From an uncultured Bacillota bacterium (GTDB lineage: Bacteria > Bacillota > Clostridia > Peptostreptococcales > Anaerovoracaceae), in the NCBI GenBank assembly GCA_949292945.1, contig CASFAX010000011.1, positions 1 to 46,371 on the forward strand: 46,371 nucleotides of DNA, given 5' to 3'. The position numbers and the translations under genes were made by a program. The notes beneath the pieces are model-generated. The model was not told where the DNA came from, did no database searches, and was given only the letters and a program-made list of their open reading frames with translations. Shown here piece by piece: positions 42,657 through 46,371 of this stretch (position 1 is its first letter; every line of letters begins with the position of its first letter).

Positions 42657-45236
42657 TCAGTCTTCTTTCTCCTCCGTCTGCACGCCGGCAGCAGAATGAT
42701 CGGGCGCTCCGAGGCTGTCTATTATGGTTATGACAAGACCTCTGATACTGTTTTCCGTAGTGCGGTACGGAGCAATACGCAGCGTATAGAATCTGCCGTT
42801 AAGCGCCGTAACCTCTCTGTCTATTGACACCAGATCCTTCAGAACCGTTCTGCAGTCCTTCTCTATGGCCTCTTCAGGAAAACTGTGGGCAAAAATCTGG
42901 ATGGAACGGCCTATATCGTGCTCCATGAGCTGAAACTCTCTTCCCACGTACTCGGTAAACTTGCGTATATTCAGGCTGCTGTCCACGAACAGTATTCCTA
43001 TCATGGTTGATGACAGGAAGTTGGACATGTCGTTGGTCATCATTGTAAGCTCGTCCAGCTTGAGCTGATGCTCCGTGTTTACGGTGTAGAGCTCCTCGTT
43101 TACGGACTGAAGCTCTTCCGTGGAGCTCTGCAGCTCCTCGTTGGCGGTGAGAAGTTCCTCGTTGGCAGCCTGAAGCTCTCCGTTTACCGCCTCCAGTCTC
43201 TGAATGGTGGAACGCAGATCGTTCTGTGACTCCTGATATTCATGTTCCAGATCCGAAATACGCCTTGCTGCCGTAGCGTCCAGGTCGTACTTTTCTATTA
43301 CACCCTCCGTATCGGTGTCCTGATTTTCCACGAACAGAACGGCGATAAGCTCTCCGTCCTCACCCTGCTCGTCGGATATCGGCTCCACCAGAAGATTGAT
43401 GAGTCTTCTTCCTTCCGGCACATCCACGGCTATATCTGTATATGTTATGGCGGTATGCTCCATGCGGCATCTGCTTACTGCCGTAGCCGTCACCAGAGAA
43501 AGATCCTTGCTGAGCATGCTGAAGAAGTTCAGGGTTGCCTTTCCCGGCGGCAAAGTCAGATAGTCGCTGTAATTTCCGAAGAAGTGAAGAACCGTATCGT
43601 CACCCTTTATGACTACCGAAGCCGGCAGGTATCTTTCCAGAAATCTGGTGTAGAGCCTTTCGTCCATGGTCTCCCCTGTCTGGCTTATGCCTGCGTGAAT
43701 GTTTCTCAGGGACATGTTCTGTATGTTGGGAATATTAAAGGTCGGAGGAGCCAGATCCTCCACTTTCCCCTCAGCCTTGTGCATGTATATCTTCTCCGCC
43801 GAGCAAACAGGCTTGAAGAGGCTTACGTACTCTCCTGCTGTCTCGCTTTTTCCAAGGAACAGGAAACCTCCGTTCTTCAGAGCCTGATGGAAAATGGCAA
43901 AGAGCCCTCTTCTCATCACAGGCTGGAAGTATATCATGACGTTTCTGCAGCATATGAGATCCAGCTTTCCGAACGGCGGGTCCGAGAACATGTTGTGGGT
44001 GGCAAAGACTATCATGCGCCTTATGTCTTTTGAAATCTGATACTGGTCGCCCACTTTGAGGAAAAATCTCGCCAACCTGTCAGGCGTCACGTCGTCGATG
44101 ATATTCTCGGAAAATACTCCTTTTCCCGCCTGTTCCAGCGCCCTGCTGTCCACATCGGTAGCAAATATCTTTATATCTCTCTTTACTTTGAGCTCGTCCA
44201 TAACTTCCTGAAACAGTATGGCTACGGAATAAGCCTCTTCTCCCGTGGAGCATCCCGCCGACCACACCCTTATAGGCTCGTTTTCCTTTGCTCTTTCAAC
44301 TATCTTATATATGGCGTTGTACTTGAGCTTTTCAAAGAAGGCAGCGTCACGGAAGAAGTTGGTCACTCCGATGAAAATTTCCCTTGTCAGTATGTTCACT
44401 TCCTCCGGGTTATCTCCCAGAAGCCTTGCAAATTCCGACAAAGTGGCCGTGTGAGTAACCAGCATTCTTCTCTCTATCCTTCTCAGTATGGTGGATCTCT
44501 TGTAATAGGTGAAATCTATTCCGCTGGCGTTTTTCAGTATGGTGTATATGTGAGACAGGGTCTCCTCCTCCGAAAACGGCGCGTCATCGTCGGAAATAGA
44601 GCTGTCCGTCCTGAACGGCTTTAAAAGTATGTCCGTGTTGGAGAAGTTCAGGATTTCCTCGGCGATTTCCTCAGGTGAAAGGACAAAATCCGCAAGTCCG
44701 GTGTTTATAACACTTCGCGGCATTCCGTCGAATTTGGAGCTGTCCGGATCCTGAGCTATTACCAGTCCTCCCACTTCCTTTATGGCCTTTACACCCTTTG
44801 TCCCGTCGGAGCCTGTACCTGAAAGAACCACTGCTATGGAGTGTTCCCTCTTTTCCTCAGCAAGAGATGCGAAGAATGCGTCTATAGGGTGATTCAGTGT
44901 TCCCGGCGCATCTGAAAGGTAAAGACATCCGCCCTTTATGGTCATGTATTTCTTAGGAGGTATCAGGTACACCGTGTCCGCTTCCACGCCCATACCGTCC
45001 TCAGCCTGGCAGACGTTCATCTCCGTGTGCTTTCCCAGGATATCCGCCATCAGGCTCTTATAGTCGGGAGAAAGGTGCTGTATAACCACGAAGGAAAGTC
45101 CGCTGTTTGGAGGCATGTAATCGAAGAACTGCTGGAGCGCTTCAAGTCCTCCTGCGGACGCCCCTATTCCTATGATGAGAGGCTCTGCCCCTTCGTTTTC
45201 CACAGGGCTGTTTTTTCTGGTTTCTTCACTGCTCAT
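42657..45236 (-). CDS. CheB-CheR fusion protein with coiled coil and PAS
   Basis: This 859-residue cytoplasmic protein starts with a CheB methylesterase domain lacking a receiver (GIGASAGGLEALQQF with Ser27, VVIQHLSPDYKS, LSGTGSDGTKGV). A CheR methyltransferase domain follows (NFFRDAAFFEKL, VWSAGCSTGEEAYS, DLICCRNVMIYF). Then come a PAS-like region, a long coiled coil of heptads near 660-735 (ANEELLTANEELQSSTEEL) and a final PAS domain. Such fusions methylate or sense in signalling arrays not tied to swimming. No CheA, receptor or C-terminal kinase domain is visible. Its ATG overlaps the stop of the EAL gene, and the GGDEF gene follows. Confidence 0.92.
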   Translation of the reverse strand: MSSEETRKNSPVENEGAEPLIIGIGASAGGLEALQQFFDYMPPNSGLSFVVIQHLSPDYKSLMADILGKHTEMNVCQAEDGMGVEADTVYLIPPKKYMTIKGGCLYLSDAPGTLNHPIDAFFASLAEEKREHSIAVVLSGTGSDGTKGVKAIKEVGGLVIAQDPDSSKFDGMPRSVINTGLADFVLSPEEIAEEILNFSNTDILLKPFRTDSSISDDDAPFSEEETLSHIYTILKNASGIDFTYYKRSTILRRIERRMLVTHTATLSEFARLLGDNPEEVNILTREIFIGVTNFFRDAAFFEKLKYNAIYKIVERAKENEPIRVWSAGCSTGEEAYSVAILFQEVMDELKVKRDIKIFATDVDSRALEQAGKGVFSENIIDDVTPDRLARFFLKVGDQYQISKDIRRMIVFATHNMFSDPPFGKLDLICCRNVMIYFQPVMRRGLFAIFHQALKNGGFLFLGKSETAGEYVSLFKPVCSAEKIYMHKAEGKVEDLAPPTFNIPNIQNMSLRNIHAGISQTGETMDERLYTRFLERYLPASVVIKGDDTVLHFFGNYSDYLTLPPGKATLNFFSMLSKDLSLVTATAVSRCRMEHTAITYTDIAVDVPEGRRLINLLVEPISDEQGEDGELIAVLFVENQDTDTEGVIEKYDLDATAARRISDLEHEYQESQNDLRSTIQRLEAVNGELQAANEELLTANEELQSSTEELQSVNEELYTVNTEHQLKLDELTMMTNDMSNFLSSTMIGILFVDSSLNIRKFTEYVGREFQLMEHDIGRSIQIFAHSFPEEAIEKDCRTVLKDLVSIDREVTALNGRFYTLRIAPYRTTENSIRGLVITIIDSLGAPDHSAAGVQTEEKED

Positions 45237-46371
45237 ATATTTTCCTCCTGTTCAGTGCTCTTCAGCTCTTCCGTGCTTTTCTCAAGGTACTTTCTCACGA
45301 ACTCGTCCTCCGGAAGGGGTCTGTCGTAATAGTACCCCTGTCCGCACCGGCACCCGGCTTCGAGGAGCACGTCTATCTGCTCCTGTCTTTCTATTCCCTC
45401 TGCGACACATCCCATTCCGTACTTTTCGCAGATTTCCGCTATGTCTCTTACTATGGTTCTGCTGATTGGATTTGACGTTACTTCCAGTATGAGGCTTTTG
45501 TCGAGCTTTACTCCGTCAAAGTCTGCCCCTGCAAAGAGCAGCAGATTTGCATATTTTGACCCGAAATCGTCCAGAGTCAGCTTCAGCCCGCATTCGTGGT
45601 ACTGCTCAATCGTCGTCTTAAACTCCTCCAGGTTCATGCCGTCGCTTCCCTCCGTTATCTCCAGGTCGAGAATGTCAGCAGGAAGTTCGGGGTGACGGCT
45701 CTGTATCGCCAGAATAGATGCCAGCGTAGACGGATGGGCAAGGGTCACTCTCGAAACGTTAACCGCCACCGGAACGAGTCCAAAACCCTTTCCTTTCCAC
45801 TTTTCAATCCGGTCAAGGCACTTTTCCATGACCATGAGATCCAGGTACCTTATAAGCCCGTCCTCTTCCAGAAGCTGTATGAACTTCGATGGAGGAATTA
45901 TCTCGCCATCCCGTGATACGCCTCTTATGAGAGCCTCTGCACCGACGAGCCTTCCCGTAGGCATGTCGATTTTGGGCTGATAGTAGACAGTAAACCGTCC
46001 AGCCCGCACCGCCTCGCCAACGCTGCGGAAACCCTCGGTGGGCGCGTCCATGGTACCTGCTTCAAGAGGTGTGGACGTCTGGACACAGTGCATGATAGAG
46101 CGGGCCTCGTCCACCAGAGTCTTTCCGCTGAACACTCCGTCGGTCCAAGTAGTACCCAGGCGCAGCTCGTTGGGGTAACGGCGGTGGAGGGCCGCCCTCA
46201 GCCGGGCACAGCGGCTGGTAAATACCTGCTGAGTAGTGTTTGGGCACAGTGTGACAAACTCCGCATCCCAGGTGCGGAAAATCAGCCCCGGGCCGAAGAT
46301 ATCCGTCAGGGTCTTGCAGACATACCACAACAGCTTGCCGCCGTACTCAAAGCCCTGACTGCCGTTGACAG
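45233..46371 (-). CDS. GGDEF/EAL protein, 5' end beyond the window
   Basis: At least 379 residues are visible and the frame stays open to the window edge, so the start is missing. The first ~115 visible residues are the second half of a GGDEF domain whose motif has decayed to WDAEF (FRTWDAEFVTLCPN). An EAL domain follows with EAL (LVGAEALIRG), NVS, EITEG, TLDDFG and AEGIE, so c-di-GMP hydrolysis is expected. The stop overlaps the CheB-CheR start (ATGA). Bases above about 46030 have higher GC and use CGN arginine codons, unlike the AGR-rich rest of the region. Confidence 0.87.
   Translation of the reverse strand, partial: VNGSQGFEYGGKLLWYVCKTLTDIFGPGLIFRTWDAEFVTLCPNTTQQVFTSRCARLRAALHRRYPNELRLGTTWTDGVFSGKTLVDEARSIMHCVQTSTPLEAGTMDAPTEGFRSVGEAVRAGRFTVYYQPKIDMPTGRLVGAEALIRGVSRDGEIIPPSKFIQLLEEDGLIRYLDLMVMEKCLDRIEKWKGKGFGLVPVAVNVSRVTLAHPSTLASILAIQSRHPELPADILDLEITEGSDGMNLEEFKTTIEQYHECGLKLTLDDFGSKYANLLLFAGADFDGVKLDKSLILEVTSNPISRTIVRDIAEICEKYGMGCVAEGIERQEQIDVLLEAGCRCGQGYYYDRPLPEDEFVRKYLEKSTEELKSTEQEENI

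Noticed and set aside
43242-44033. 263-codon plus-strand frame inside the CheB-CheR gene
   Set aside because: Antisense to a protein with clear motifs on the other strand; composition follows the sense codons and no ribosome site is present.
1-46371. CRISPR array, tRNA or rRNA genes
   Set aside because: No regularly spaced repeats, cloverleaf-like segments or rRNA-like stretches were recognised on either strand.

Overview
The window looks like the chromosome of a Gram-positive anaerobe of the Bacillota, probably class Clostridia. The reasons are the priA-def-fmt-rsmB-prpC-prkC-rsgA-rpe order, a PASTA-type Ser/Thr kinase, strong GGAGG ribosome sites, QueH instead of QueG, AsnA, a CotH/VTC/DUF4956 exopolysaccharide cluster and a c-di-GMP-II type riboswitch. 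The lineage below class level cannot be fixed from the sequence alone. No rRNA, tRNA or CRISPR array was seen.

Layout. 1-3.95 kb: an AlkA-like glycosylase, an ABC-2 exporter divergent from a TetR regulator, a GIY-YIG protein and a low-molecular-weight phosphatase. 3.95-6.36 kb: an AT-rich scar of mobile DNA. It holds a 57-bp direct repeat (56/57 identical), the frameshifted 3' end of a tyrosine integrase, a TnpV-like remnant, a 5'-truncated GNAT gene, an intact Fic gene, and a HigBA-type module whose toxin carries an internal deletion while the antitoxin, promoter and palindromic operator are intact. 6.36-11.3 kb: a nitrilase-family amidohydrolase, a class-M sirtuin (SirTM-like, with Gln at the catalytic His position) and a MoxR ATPase/VWA protein pair. 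11.3-14.8 kb: a histidine kinase, an ABC exporter and an OmpR-type regulator, arranged as a cell-envelope-stress module. 14.8-25.6 kb: a long minus-strand housekeeping run, asnA and queH at the upstream end, then priA, def, fmt, rsmB, prpC, prkC, rsgA and rpe, with the response regulator as its last gene before a terminator.

25.6-46.4 kb is the most interesting part, a cyclic-di-GMP/exopolysaccharide locus. A consensus promoter (TTGACA-17-GATAAT) at 35500-35528 reads into a leader that matches the 3' core of a c-di-GMP-II riboswitch, followed by an intrinsic terminator. It then reads into seven tightly packed minus-strand genes: VTC-domain protein, DUF4956 membrane protein, CotH-like kinase, membrane-anchored glycoside hydrolase-like protein, HEAT-repeat protein, family-2 glycosyltransferase and an EAL phosphodiesterase. 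The operon would thus be switched by c-di-GMP and would end with an enzyme that destroys c-di-GMP. I see no PilZ domain in the glycosyltransferase, so c-di-GMP control here seems to act on transcription.

Next to it lie a fused DUF975/CmpB-like membrane protein and, divergently, a complete phosphorelay (hybrid kinase, HPt protein, receiver-HD-GYP phosphodiesterase). Convergent to that relay is an operon of a GGDEF/EAL protein (cut by the window edge), a CheB-CheR fusion and a membrane GGDEF cyclase. Together these give one apparent cyclase, three apparent phosphodiesterases, a phosphorelay input and a riboswitch output within 21 kb.
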